Shown one piece after another: positions 46,337 to 55,341 of a stretch of 64,000 bases of DNA. A model generated the notes under the pieces. It did no database searches, was not told the DNA's origin, and worked only from the letters and a program-made list of their open reading frames with translations. The position numbers and the translations under genes are program-made. Numbering within the stretch: the first letter of the stretch is position 1; each line of letters starts with the position of its first letter. Source of the DNA: Azotobacter salinestris (GTDB taxonomy: Bacteria > Pseudomonadota > Gammaproteobacteria > Pseudomonadales > Pseudomonadaceae); assembly GCF_009363155.1 (NCBI RefSeq), contig NZ_CP045302.1, positions 2,525,001 to 2,589,000 of the forward strand, written 5' to 3'.

Positions 46337-48469
46337 ATGCTCAAGTCCTTTCTGCGCCTGCTCCTCAAGACCCTGTTCCGGGTCGAACTCCAGGGCGACC
46401 GCAACGTCTTCGGCGATCCGCGCACGCTGATCGTCGCCAACCACGAATCCTTCCTCGACGGCCTGCTGCTCGGCGTGTTCCTGCCAGTGGACGCGGTGTT
46501 CGCAGTGCACACGCAGATCGCCGGCCATCCGCTGCTCCGTGTCCTGCTGCGCTTCGTGCCGCACCTCACGATCGACTCGAGCAGCCCGCTGGCGGTCAAA
46601 CAGATCGTCAGGCTGGTGGAAAGCGGACAGCCGGTGGTGGTCTTCCCAGAAGGCCGGATCACCCGCACCGGTTCGCTGATGAAGATCTACGACGGCGCGG
46701 CCCTCGTCGCCGCCAAGACCGGCGCCACCGTCGTGCCGGTGCGCATCGAAGGCGCCGCACAAAGCTATTTCGGCCGCCTGGCCGGAGTCTTCCCGCGCAA
46801 GGCGTTTCCCAGGGTGCGCATCTCGATTCGCCCGCCACAGCGCATTCCCATGCCCGACCTGCCCTCGGCACGACTGCGCCGCCGCCGTGCCGGCGAGCTG
46901 CTGCGCCACATCCTGCTCGACATGCTGGTCGCCACCCGCCCGCAGCGCACCCTGTACGAGGCCTTCCTCGACGCCAAGGCAACCTTCGGCACCCACTACC
47001 ACCTGGTCGAAGACATCCGCCTGCAGGAGGAATCCTACGGTTCGCTGCTGAAGATGGCGCTGGCCCTCGCCCGCCTGACCTCGCGCCTGAGCGCGCCGGG
47101 CGAGACGGTCGGGGTGCTCGCCCCCAACGCCGCACCGACCCTCGGCCTGCTGCTCGGCCTGTCGCTCGGCCGGCGCATCCCCGCCCTGCTCAACTACACG
47201 GCCGGCCCCGAAGGGCTGCGCGCCGCCTGCATTGCCGCCGACATCAAGACCCTCTTCGCCTCGCGCACCTTCGTCGAGAAGGCGCATCTCGGCCCGCTGC
47301 TCGCCGCCGTGCCGGAGCTCCGCGTGCACTACCTGGAGGATCTGAAGGCCGATTTCGGCCTCACCGACCGGCTGTGGGTCCTCTGGCACCTGGCCTTTCC
47401 GCGTAGCGCCGCGCTGCCGCAGGCACCCGAGGATGCCGCCGTGGTGCTGTTCACCTCGGGCTCGGAAGGCAAGCCCAAGGGCGTGGTCCACTCCCACGCC
47501 GCATTGCTGGCCAATATCGCGCAGATCCGCGCGGTGGCCGACTTCACCCCGCAGGACAAGCTCATGATGGCCCTGCCGATGTTCCACGCCTTCGGCCTGA
47601 CCTGCGGCGCGCTACTGCCGCTGGTCTCCGGCTGCCAAGTGTTCCTCTATCCCAACCCGCTGCACTACCGGGTCATCCCCGAGCTGGTCTACGACCGCAA
47701 CTGCACCGTGCTGTTCGGCACCTCGACCTTTCTCGGCAACTACGCCAAGTTCGCCCATCCCTACGACTTCGGTCGGCTACGCTACGTGGTCGCCGGCGCC
47801 GAGCGGCTGGCCGAGAGCGTGCGCGAGCAGTGGCTCGACAAGTTCGGCATCCGCATCCTCGAGGGCTACGGCGTCACCGAGTGCGCCCCGGTGGTAGCGG
47901 TCAACGTGCCAATGGCCTGCCGAAACGGCAGCGTCGGCCAGCTGCTGCCCGGCATCGACTACGAACTGGAGCCGGTGCCCGGCATCGCCGAGGGTGGTGC
48001 CCTGCATCTGACAGGGCCGAACCTGCTCAAGGGCTACCTGCTGTTCGACCGGCCCGGGGTCATCCAGCCGCCGCCGGCGATCCGCCCCGGCTGGTATGCC
48101 ACCGGCGACATCGCCAGCGTCGATGCCGACGGCTTCCTCTACATCCGCGGCCGCCTCAAGCGCTTCGCCAAGATCGCCGGCGAGATGATCTCGCTGGAGG
48201 CGGTGGAAAGCCTCGCTGCACACGCCGCCCCGGACTTCGCCCACGCCGCCGCGACCCGCAGCGACACCAGCCGCGGCGAAGCGCTGGTACTCTTCACCAC
48301 CGCCCCGGAACTCGGCCGCGAACGTCTGCTCGCCGCCGCCCGGGCGCTCGGCCTGCCGGAGCTGGCAGTGCCGCGGGTGATCCGCCGGGTCGATGCGCTG
48401 CCCCTGCTCGGCACCGGCAAGACCGACTACCAGAGCCTCAAGCGCATGGCCGAGGAGATTCCCGCATGA
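46337..48469 (+). CDS. Bifunctional acyltransferase / acyl-ACP synthetase (Aas-like)
   Basis: 710 aa. N-terminal PlsC domain with NHESFLDG (HX4D, about 36-43) and FPEGRITRTG (about 102-111). C-terminal AMP-forming ligase with FTSGSEGKPKG near 375, EGYGVTECAP near 514 and YATGDIASVDADG near 588. Reacylates lysophospholipids in the inner membrane. Chosen start ATG 46337 fits the PlsC beginning. Overlaps lplT by ATGA. Whole E. coli Aas arrangement (aas-lplT) is kept. Confidence 0.9.
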   Translation: MLKSFLRLLLKTLFRVELQGDRNVFGDPRTLIVANHESFLDGLLLGVFLPVDAVFAVHTQIAGHPLLRVLLRFVPHLTIDSSSPLAVKQIVRLVESGQPVVVFPEGRITRTGSLMKIYDGAALVAAKTGATVVPVRIEGAAQSYFGRLAGVFPRKAFPRVRISIRPPQRIPMPDLPSARLRRRRAGELLRHILLDMLVATRPQRTLYEAFLDAKATFGTHYHLVEDIRLQEESYGSLLKMALALARLTSRLSAPGETVGVLAPNAAPTLGLLLGLSLGRRIPALLNYTAGPEGLRAACIAADIKTLFASRTFVEKAHLGPLLAAVPELRVHYLEDLKADFGLTDRLWVLWHLAFPRSAALPQAPEDAAVVLFTSGSEGKPKGVVHSHAALLANIAQIRAVADFTPQDKLMMALPMFHAFGLTCGALLPLVSGCQVFLYPNPLHYRVIPELVYDRNCTVLFGTSTFLGNYAKFAHPYDFGRLRYVVAGAERLAESVREQWLDKFGIRILEGYGVTECAPVVAVNVPMACRNGSVGQLLPGIDYELEPVPGIAEGGALHLTGPNLLKGYLLFDRPGVIQPPPAIRPGWYATGDIASVDADGFLYIRGRLKRFAKIAGEMISLEAVESLAAHAAPDFAHAAATRSDTSRGEALVLFTTAPELGRERLLAAARALGLPELAVPRVIRRVDALPLLGTGKTDYQSLKRMAEEIPA

Positions 48470-49839
48470 GTTCGCCCTTCGCCCTGCTCGGCGCCCGCCG
48501 CTTCGGACCGCTGTTCGTCACCCAGTTCCTCGGCGCCTTCAACGACAACCTGTTCAAGAACGCCCTGGTCGTGCTGCTGACCTTCCAGACCGCACAGTGG
48601 ACCAGCCTGTCCCCCGGCCTGCTGGCCAACCTGGCGGCGGGCCTGTTCATCCTGCCGTTCTTCCTGTTCTCGGCGAGCGCCGGTCAACTGGCCGACAAAT
48701 ACGACAAGGCCCTGCTGGCGCGCCGGGTCAAGCTGCTGGAGATCGTCATCGTGCTGCTCGCCGGCGCCGGCTTCTGGCTGCACAGCCTGGAAATCCTGCT
48801 GGCCAGCCTGTTCCTCCTCGGCCTGCAGTCGACCCTGTTCGGCCCGGTGAAATACGCCATCCTGCCGCAGCACCTGGGCGAGGCCGAGCTGGTCGCCGGC
48901 AACGCCCTGATCGAGGCCGGCACCTTCGTCGCCATCCTGATCGGCACCCTGTCCGGCGGCCTGCTCGCCGGCATCCAGGGTGGCACCCTGTGGATCACCG
49001 CCGGCTGCCTGCTCGTCGCCGTGCTCGGCTACCTCGGCAGCCGGCGCATCCCGGTGGCGGCCCCGCCGGAGCCCGGCCTGTGCCTCAACCCCAATCCGCT
49101 CGAGGAAACCCGGCGCAGCCTCGGCTTCGCCCGCGAAGACCGCAGTGTGTTTCTGGCGATCCTCGGCATCTCCTGGTTCTGGCTGTACGGCGCGCTGCTG
49201 CTCGCCCAGTTCCCGGCCTACACCAAGGACGTGCTCGGTGCCGGGGAAAGCGGCGTGACCCTGCTGCTCACCGTCTTCACCCTGGGGATCGGCAGCGGCT
49301 CGCTGCTCTGCGAGCGCCTCTCGAAGCGGCCTGGGGAGATCGGCCTGGTACAGCTGGGCGCCCTCGGCCTCAGCCTGTTCGGCCTCGACCTGGCCCTCGC
49401 CTCCCCGGCCGCGGTGCCGGACCTCGCGCGGGACCTCGCCACGCTGCTGGCGGCACCGGGCACCCTGCGCGTGCTCGCCGACCTGTTCGCCCTCGGCCTG
49501 TCCGGCGGCCTCTTCATCGTCCCGCTGTACACCCTGATGCAGCTGCGCTCGGCTGCTGCGCACCGGGCGCGGATCGTCGCCGCCAACAACATCCTCAACG
49601 CCCTGTTCATGGTGGCAGGCGCCCTCGCGGCAGCGGTTCTGCTGGCGGCGGGACTGTCCATCCCCGCGCTGTTCGGCGTTGCCGCGCTGGCCAACGCCGG
49701 CGTGGCGCTCTGCCTCATGCGCCTGCAACCAGAACGCCTGCGACGCCTCGCCACCCGACTGCCGCTCCTGGGCGGCCTGCTGCGGCGCGGTACGCCAGGC
49801 TCGACGACGACATCGGAAAAATCGGAGGAACATCCATGA
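48466..49839 (+). CDS. lplT: Lysophospholipid transporter (MFS, LplT-like)
   Basis: 457 aa, about 12 helices. Start SSPFALLGARRFGPLFVTQF, then LGAFNDNLFKNALVVLLTF, the FNDN signature of LplT. Flips lysophospholipids to the cytosolic acyltransferase. Four-base overlaps with aas-like and cupin genes. Confidence 0.9.
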   Translation: MSSPFALLGARRFGPLFVTQFLGAFNDNLFKNALVVLLTFQTAQWTSLSPGLLANLAAGLFILPFFLFSASAGQLADKYDKALLARRVKLLEIVIVLLAGAGFWLHSLEILLASLFLLGLQSTLFGPVKYAILPQHLGEAELVAGNALIEAGTFVAILIGTLSGGLLAGIQGGTLWITAGCLLVAVLGYLGSRRIPVAAPPEPGLCLNPNPLEETRRSLGFAREDRSVFLAILGISWFWLYGALLLAQFPAYTKDVLGAGESGVTLLLTVFTLGIGSGSLLCERLSKRPGEIGLVQLGALGLSLFGLDLALASPAAVPDLARDLATLLAAPGTLRVLADLFALGLSGGLFIVPLYTLMQLRSAAAHRARIVAANNILNALFMVAGALAAAVLLAAGLSIPALFGVAALANAGVALCLMRLQPERLRRLATRLPLLGGLLRRGTPGSTTTSEKSEEHP

Positions 49840-50204
49840 AACCGACCATCCTGCGCCCCGATCCCGCTGCGGCCTTTCCGACCGCGGAGCGCTGCCGCAT
49901 CCTCGAACTGTGCAACAGCGCCGACGATCCGGCGCTGTCCATCGCACTGGCCACGGTGGCGCCGGGCGAGACCACCCAGCTACACCGCCTGCATGGGGTG
50001 GACGAGCGCTATCTGATCCTCCACGGCCAGGGCCTCGTCACCCTCGGCGCCGAGCCGCCCGCGCCGGTCGGCCCCGGCGATCTGGTCGTCATCCCGGCGG
50101 GCGTGACGCAGAAGATCGCCAACACCGGCGATAGCGAACTGGCCTTCTACTGCCTCTGCACGCCATGCTTCACGCCTGAGTGTTATGAGACGTTGGGGGA
50201 TTGA
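49836..50204 (+). CDS. Cupin-domain protein
   Basis: 122 aa single cupin: TTQLHRLHGVDERYLILHGQ and GPGDLVVIPAGVTQKIANTG; metal-type ligands His-x-x-x-x-x-E are partly present. GGAGGA precedes the ATG, which overlaps the lplT stop. Substrate unknown. Confidence 0.87.
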   Translation: MKPTILRPDPAAAFPTAERCRILELCNSADDPALSIALATVAPGETTQLHRLHGVDERYLILHGQGLVTLGAEPPAPVGPGDLVVIPAGVTQKIANTGDSELAFYCLCTPCFTPECYETLGD

Positions 50205-50696
50205 GCCTTAGTCCCTCTAACAGTGAGCCTTCGCAAGAAGCTCCGCCCACGCCCATACGTCTTTCCCTGGAACGTGCGTGCCCCCCATGGGTTCTTCCTC
50301 GGATTACCCGTTTCACGTGGAACAACCATGTCGCAGGGTTGCTCCGGCCGATAATGCAGGGATATTTCCTGGCCACGTTCTGGCGGGCAATGGGATGGGG
50401 AACAGGAAACCAGGGGCTGACAACCGCCGCCGACGGTCGGTCTACGATCCCGTCCTCATTGAGGATCGATCCGGCAACCCGCGAGGACGACTGGGCGAAC
50501 ACACCGGCATCCCACCGCTATCGGTCCGGCCGGCTCACTCATCCTCCGATATAGCCAGGTGGCACAGGCCGGTTTCGTCTTGCGTCAAGACGCCAGGCAT
50601 CCGTGCATCGCCCATGGGGCCTTGGCAGTGCCAGGGCTCATAGCCCGTGTGATCGAGCCCCCCAAAAAGCAAGCCCCTCTGGGAAAGGAGGGCACC
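50205..50696. other. 492-base intergenic region after the cupin gene
   Basis: No convincing gene; open frames on both strands lack family resemblance. It holds a parS-like 16-mer at 50309-50324 (listed separately) and a weak hairpin with T-run near 50664-50693 on minus that may end the hemerythrin gene. Confidence 0.45.
50309..50324. other. parS-like 16-bp near-palindrome
   Basis: CGTTTCACGTGGAACA differs at two of 16 positions from the general ParB site TGTTTCACGTGAAACA. Pseudomonas chromosomes carry several parS sites near the origin, some degenerate. Single site, so support is limited. Confidence 0.4.
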
Positions 50697-51101
50697 TCAA
50701 CTCTGCTGACGGAGGTGGGCCACCAGGGCGCTGTCCATGGTCTTGGCGTGCAGGTCGAACCAGGCCGGCAGGCTGTCGTTCAGCCAGGCACGGGCCATCT
50801 GTGCGCGGCCGGCGGCGGCGCGCTGGCAGAGGCGGTCCATGTCGCCGAGGATGCGCTGGTGGTTGGCGCGGTGCTCGCCGAAGGCGGGGTAGCCGGAGGC
50901 CTGCATCTTCGCCTCCTCGTCGGCGAAGTGGCGGCTGGTGTGCTCGAACAGCGCCTTGAAGGCGTCGGCGAACTCCGGCCCCCTGGCGTTCGCGGCGGCC
51001 AGGCAGAGTTCGAGGAATTCGCGGTGGGTATGGTCGATCGCCTCGTCGCCCAGGGCGTAGCTGTCCTGGAAGCGCTCCAGCATTTCTTGGGGGGTGGGCA
51101 T
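50697..51101 (-). CDS. Bacteriohemerythrin
   Basis: 134 aa. Diiron O2-binding protein. Ligands expected by the family are visible: His24 or His26 in AIDHTHREF, His54 and His58 in EHTSRHFADEE with Glu62, His77 and His81 in EHRANHQR, then His118 and Asp123 in DLHAKTMDSA. Start ATG 51101. In an aerobic nitrogen fixer it may buffer O2; that is inference. Confidence 0.9.
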   Translation of the reverse strand: MPTPQEMLERFQDSYALGDEAIDHTHREFLELCLAAANARGPEFADAFKALFEHTSRHFADEEAKMQASGYPAFGEHRANHQRILGDMDRLCQRAAAGRAQMARAWLNDSLPAWFDLHAKTMDSALVAHLRQQS

Positions 51102-51391
51102 GGCGGATGGTCCTTCTGTGGCAGGGCGCACGAAGGATACGGCAAGCCTGCGATCGGCGGTACGACTTACCCGTTATCAAAAAGCCAGCGCCGACGGCCG
51201 CAGGCCATGCCTTGGCCGCCCCGACTCCCTCGGGAGGACAACCCGTTTTTCCGGCCTGCACCACAGCCAGCCCCTGTTGCACCCTTGTGCGCCCAAGGAA
51301 AACACATCGAAACAGAACCGGCCTTCGGCCACGGGAAAGACGGCCATCACCGAATACCATGGAGCATCGCCAGCAACCAGCCGCCATCCGT

Positions 51392-51532
51392 TGTAGCGTT
51401 GTATACAAAACAACATATCGTAACGACAGACCGAAGCATAGACGACAAGCCAACAGGCTGGGCCATCTATGAATAACTCATTGTTATTATTAATATTTAT
51501 TTATAAGATCGGATACAGGCACATGCATTGCA
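51392..51532 (+). promoter_or_regulatory. Candidate NifA/sigma-54 promoter upstream of the OprD porin
   Basis: Two overlapping exact TGT-N10-ACA sites (51392-51407 and 51400-51415) and AGGCACATGCATTGCA at 51517-51532, which has GGCAC and TTGCA with exact spacing. The AT-rich stretch between (51465-51510) would suit IHF bending though no exact consensus is found. Transcription would begin near 51544, giving a 340-base leader before the porin. Confidence 0.7.
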
Positions 51533-51691
51533 AAAGCGCCGAACAGCAATGCGCAGAAGAATATAGAAAAGGGGATTCCGGCCCCGGCGGCCACTTCAGA
51601 AGACTTCATCCGCTTGCTGCATGGACTGTTTCAGATCGAGCGACCGGGCAACCAATTCCGAGTGCAGCGCTCGGGATGCATTTAGCTTGCC

Positions 51692-51715
51692 GCTAAGGCT
51701 GCATGCCGCCTTAGC
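51692..51715. repeat. Inverted repeat in the porin leader
   Basis: GCTAAGGC (51692-51699) and GCCTTAGC (51708-51715) with an 8-base loop, in the 5' leader of the porin. No T-run; might be regulatory or simply a palindrome. I see no gene in the rest of 51102-51881; an in-frame extension upstream of the porin ATG is not signal-peptide-like. Confidence 0.45.
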
Positions 51716-51881
51716 ACAAGTGACTCAGATCAAGGGAAGACATCATTTCGGGCGGAAGGCGCCGATCTCAATTTTCAAATCGACACACAAATGTCATGTT
51801 CCGCCGCCCGGCACGCCGCAGCCCCCCGGACCGGACCGGCTCATGGACAACATGCACTACACACCTGGAGAAAAGGAACTG

Positions 51882-53228
51882 ATGAACAAGTCCACTCTGA
51901 CTCTGGCCGTGACGGCAGCCATTCTGGGTCAGACCCTGTCGCAACAGGCGAGCGCTGCGGGCTTCTTCGAAGACAGCAAGGCTACGCTCAGCATGCGTAA
52001 CTTTTATTACAACCAGGACATCCGCAACGAGGATCGCGCCGGTTCCGAGGAGTGGGGCCAGGGCTTCGTGCTCGACTATCAGTCCGGCTTCACCGAAGGC
52101 CCCGTCGGCTTCGGCCTCGATCTGCTGGGCTCCTACGGCTTGCGCCTGGATGCCGGCGGCGATGCCGACAAGTCGCTCACCGAGGTCGATCGCGTTCCGG
52201 GACAGGTCTTCCCGCTGGAGAGCAACGGCAAGGCCAAACGCGACTTCGGCCGGCTCGGCGTGACCGGCAAGATGCGCTTCTCCCAGACCCTGGTGCAGTA
52301 CGGCACCCTGCGCCCGCGCCTGCCGGTGGTGATCGCCAACGACGGCCGCCTGCTGCCGCAGACCTACGAGGGCGGGCAGGTCACCGTCAACGAGCTGAAG
52401 GACTTCACCTTCATCGCCGGCAAGCTGGAGCACTCCACCGAGCGTAACTCCAGCAACAGCGACAGCCTGTCCATCGAGGGCTCGAACAACGCCAAGACCG
52501 GCCAGTTCAGCAACGAGTTCTACTACGGCGGCGTCGACTACAAGGTCAACAAGGACCTGTTGCTGCAGTACTACTACGGCAACCTGCGCGACTTCTACAA
52601 GCAGCACTTCCTCGGTCTGACCCACAACTGGGCGCTGCCGGTCGGCGCGCTGAAGACCGACCTGCGCTACTTCGACAGCGACTCCGACGGCGAGAACGCC
52701 AGCGCCTCCGGCCGTGCCGAGGGCTATCGCGCCAACGGCTACTGGGGCGCCGGAAGCTCCAATCGCTTTGAGGTGGACAACCGTGTTTGGAGCGCCATGT
52801 TCACCTACAGCCTGAGCGGCCACTCGCTGGGCGCCGGCTACCAGAAGATCACCGGCAACAGCGACTTCCCGCACCTCAACCAGGGCGCGGGCCGGGTGCT
52901 CTACCTGATCACCGATGCCCAGGTGCACAAGTTCCACAACGCCGGCGAGAACACCTGGGTGGTCAAGTACGCCTACGATTTCGCCAAGGTTGGCGTGCCG
53001 GGCCTGAAGGCCGGCCTGAACTACTTCAGCGGCGACGACATCGATGCCGACGGCAGCGACCGTCGCGAGTGGGAACGCGACTTCCGCCTCGACTACACCG
53101 TACAGGACGGCATGTTCAAAGGCCTCGGCCTCACCTGGATGAGCGCCATGTGGCGCGGCAACGACGTCAACCAGCGGGACGTGGACGAGAACCGCCTGAT
53201 CGTCAACTACAGCATTCCGCTGCTCTGA
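51882..53228 (+). CDS. OprD-family outer membrane porin
   Basis: 448 aa. Signal peptide MNKSTLTLAVTAAILGQTLS ending ASA, then FFEDSKATLSMRNFYYNQDI and QGFVLDYQSGFTEGPVGFGL, clear OprD-family beta-strands; ends in an outer membrane-type strand (IVNYSIPLL). Family members take up amino acids, aromatic acids or other small anions; substrate not evident. AAGGAAC before the ATG. The upstream NifA-type promoter suggests induction during nitrogen fixation. Confidence 0.92.
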   Translation: MNKSTLTLAVTAAILGQTLSQQASAAGFFEDSKATLSMRNFYYNQDIRNEDRAGSEEWGQGFVLDYQSGFTEGPVGFGLDLLGSYGLRLDAGGDADKSLTEVDRVPGQVFPLESNGKAKRDFGRLGVTGKMRFSQTLVQYGTLRPRLPVVIANDGRLLPQTYEGGQVTVNELKDFTFIAGKLEHSTERNSSNSDSLSIEGSNNAKTGQFSNEFYYGGVDYKVNKDLLLQYYYGNLRDFYKQHFLGLTHNWALPVGALKTDLRYFDSDSDGENASASGRAEGYRANGYWGAGSSNRFEVDNRVWSAMFTYSLSGHSLGAGYQKITGNSDFPHLNQGAGRVLYLITDAQVHKFHNAGENTWVVKYAYDFAKVGVPGLKAGLNYFSGDDIDADGSDRREWERDFRLDYTVQDGMFKGLGLTWMSAMWRGNDVNQRDVDENRLIVNYSIPLL

Positions 53229-53242
53229 GCCCTCCGCCGCTG

Positions 53243-53264
53243 AAATCGCAGGGACGCGATTTCG
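53243..53264. terminator. Hairpin after the porin gene
   Basis: 8-bp stem GAAATCGC (53243-53250) with GCGATTTC (53257-53264), 6-base loop, 15 bases after the stop. No T-run, so weak. Confidence 0.45.
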
Positions 53265-53316
53265 CCCGGACAGCCATCGGCGTAATGCCGCCCTCCGCCA
53301 GGACGCTCCGCCGTCC

Positions 53317-53856
53317 CTACAGCGCCTCCTCCTCGACCGGCTCGACCTTGCTCGCCTCGATGGCATAGGCGGCATCCGCCAGCTCGTTGCTGACCTTCTC
53401 GACCCGCAGCGTGCCGTCCACCCACAGCGGGATGGAGATGTCCTCCACGCGAAAGCCCTTCGGATAGCGGACCAGGACGATCTGGTTGGGCGGCGGCGGC
53501 GGCAGATGGATGCAGGCGCCCGGATAGGGCACCAGGAAGAAGGTGGTGCTGTATCCCTTGCCGTCGCTCTCCAGCGGCACCGGATAGCCTCCCAGGCGAA
53601 TCTCCCGGCCGTTCAGCGCCGGGACCGTCTTCGCCGAGTACATCACGGCCGGCAGGTTCCGGGACTTCTGCTTGAGGCCGCCCTTGGCACTGAAGTCGCC
53701 ATCGGCTTCCGGCGTGTCGTGGGTGATGTCCGGCATCTCTTCCAGTGCCTGGCGATCGTCTTCGGGCATCAGTTCCAGCCAGTCCAGTTCCGGCGGTTCG
53801 GCATGCGACAGGGAACTGGCGAGAAGCAGGGTGAGGAGGAACGATGATCGGCGCAT
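53317..53856 (-). CDS. DUF3299 exported protein
   Basis: 179 aa. Signal peptide MRRSSFLLTLLLASSLSHA. Mature domain with LNGREIRLGGYPVPLESDGK and FFLVPYPGACIHLPPPPPNQ, the DUF3299 signature including the CIHxPPPPPN segment. Relatives are linked to ABC-type lipoprotein export clusters. Function unknown. Confidence 0.9.
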   Translation of the reverse strand: MRRSSFLLTLLLASSLSHAEPPELDWLELMPEDDRQALEEMPDITHDTPEADGDFSAKGGLKQKSRNLPAVMYSAKTVPALNGREIRLGGYPVPLESDGKGYSTTFFLVPYPGACIHLPPPPPNQIVLVRYPKGFRVEDISIPLWVDGTLRVEKVSNELADAAYAIEASKVEPVEEEAL

Positions 53857-54069
53857 GGAATCGAATCGGCGGTTGAGGAAGAGATAAGGAACGCGAGCGG
53901 CATGATGTCATCGACCGAAGCGCCGATAAAGAGCAGCATAGTGGGGCCTGACGGCCAGCCATGGGCTTTCCTGCCTGGCAGCATTGAAAAGCGCCGGCAA
54001 TTGGCTATACCGCATAAAATGGCTTGTTAGCAGCACCAGCCTCCACGCAATCCACGGCGAGTCATGCGC

Positions 54070-55026
54070 ATGAAAACCCGTTCCCCTTTCCTAGCCCTCC
54101 TGCTGGCCTGCGCATGTGTCGTCGCCATGCCCGGCGTGCAGGCCGTCGACAAGACTCCGCCGCCCCGCACGCCACCGTCTCTGGAGCTGGCTTCGGCCAG
54201 TGCCCTGGTGGTCGACCTGAACAGCGGCAAGGAGCTGTTCACCAGCCACCCGGACGTGGTCGTGCCGATCGCCTCGATCAGCAAGCTGATGACCGCCGTG
54301 GTGGCCCTGGACGCCCATCAACCGCTCGACGAGGTGATCCCGGTGCTGATCCACGACACCCGCGAGCTGCGCGGCGTCTACTCGCGGGTGCGGGTCAACA
54401 GCCGCATCAGCCGCAGGGAGATGCTGCGCCTGGCGCTGATGTCCTCGGAGAACCGCGCGGCGGCGAGCCTGGCGCACAACTACCCGGGCGGCCACGCGCG
54501 CTTCGTCGCGGCGATGAATGCCAAGGCGCGCGCGCTGGGCATGCACAGCACCCGCTTCGTCGAGCCGACCGGCCTGTCGGAGAAGAACGTCTCCACTGCC
54601 CGCGATCTGGTGAAGCTGCTCAGGGCCGCCCGGCAGTACCCGCTGATCCGCGAGCTGAGCACCACGCCGAGCCGCAGTGCGCACTTCCAGAAGCCGAGCT
54701 ACGTGCAGAACTTCAACAACACCAACCCGCTGGTGCGCAATGCCGCCTGGCGCATCGAGGTCACCAAGACCGGCTTCATCAACGAGGCAGGCCACTGCCT
54801 GGCCATGCTCGCGATGGTGCAGAACCGCCCGGTGGCCATGGTGCTGCTGAACACCCTCGGCAAGCACACCCATGTCGGCGACGCCACCCGCGTGCGGCGC
54901 TGGCTGGAAACCGGCAAGAGTTCTCCGATCCCGCTGGTGGCCCAGCGTCACAAGCAGCAGAAGCACCTGGAATGGCGGAAGACCCAGGCCACCGCCACGG
55001 CTACCGCTCAGGATTTGCGCAGATAG
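54070..55026 (+). CDS. pbpG: D-alanyl-D-alanine endopeptidase (PBP7)
   Basis: 318 aa from ATG 54070 (better ribosome spacing than ATG 54064). Signal peptide ends VQA. Active-site SxxK is Ser69-Ile-Ser-Lys72 in PIASISKLMTAV; SxN motif SSEN at 125-128; KTG in VTKTGFINEAG. Cleaves peptidoglycan cross-links in the periplasm. Its 3' end overlaps the next gene, on the other strand, by 19 bases. Confidence 0.94.
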   Translation: MKTRSPFLALLLACACVVAMPGVQAVDKTPPPRTPPSLELASASALVVDLNSGKELFTSHPDVVVPIASISKLMTAVVALDAHQPLDEVIPVLIHDTRELRGVYSRVRVNSRISRREMLRLALMSSENRAAASLAHNYPGGHARFVAAMNAKARALGMHSTRFVEPTGLSEKNVSTARDLVKLLRAARQYPLIRELSTTPSRSAHFQKPSYVQNFNNTNPLVRNAAWRIEVTKTGFINEAGHCLAMLAMVQNRPVAMVLLNTLGKHTHVGDATRVRRWLETGKSSPIPLVAQRHKQQKHLEWRKTQATATATAQDLRR

Positions 55027-55253
55027 CCGTAGATCACCAGCAGGAGAATGGCGCCGATCACCGCGCCGATGAAGCCGGCGGCTTCGCCGGCGCGGTAGAT
55101 GCCCAGCGCCTGGCCGCCGTAGGTGGCCAGGAGCGAGCCGCCGATGCCGAGCAGGATGGTTATGATCCAGCCCATGGACTGCCTGCCGGGTATGAGGAAA
55201 CGCGCGACCACGCCGATCAGCAGGCCGATGAGGATGGTGCCGAGGATGCCCAT
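55008..55253 (-). CDS. GlsB/YeaQ/YmgE-family membrane protein
   Basis: 81 aa with three helices: GILGTILIGLLIGVVARFLI, GWIITILLGIGGSLLATYGG, GFIGAVIGAILLLVIYGYL. Stress-linked small membrane protein of the transglycosylase-associated family. Convergent overlap with pbpG. Confidence 0.92.
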   Translation of the reverse strand: MGILGTILIGLLIGVVARFLIPGRQSMGWIITILLGIGGSLLATYGGQALGIYRAGEAAGFIGAVIGAILLLVIYGYLRKS

Positions 55254-55341
55254 CGCAGAGCCCTCCCAGAAGTCCTTGACCCCCTCAGCCTAGTCGTGCC
55301 CCGGCATGCCCGCCATCCGGGCAGCGGGCTAGGGGCCTCGC

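Noticed and set aside
50170-50554. Possible genes in the cupin-hemerythrin spacer
   Set aside because: Frames on both strands lack ribosome sites and family resemblance.
51621-51881. N-terminal extension of the OprD porin
   Set aside because: A normal signal peptide starts at ATG 51882 after AAGGAAC; the upstream part is not signal-like.
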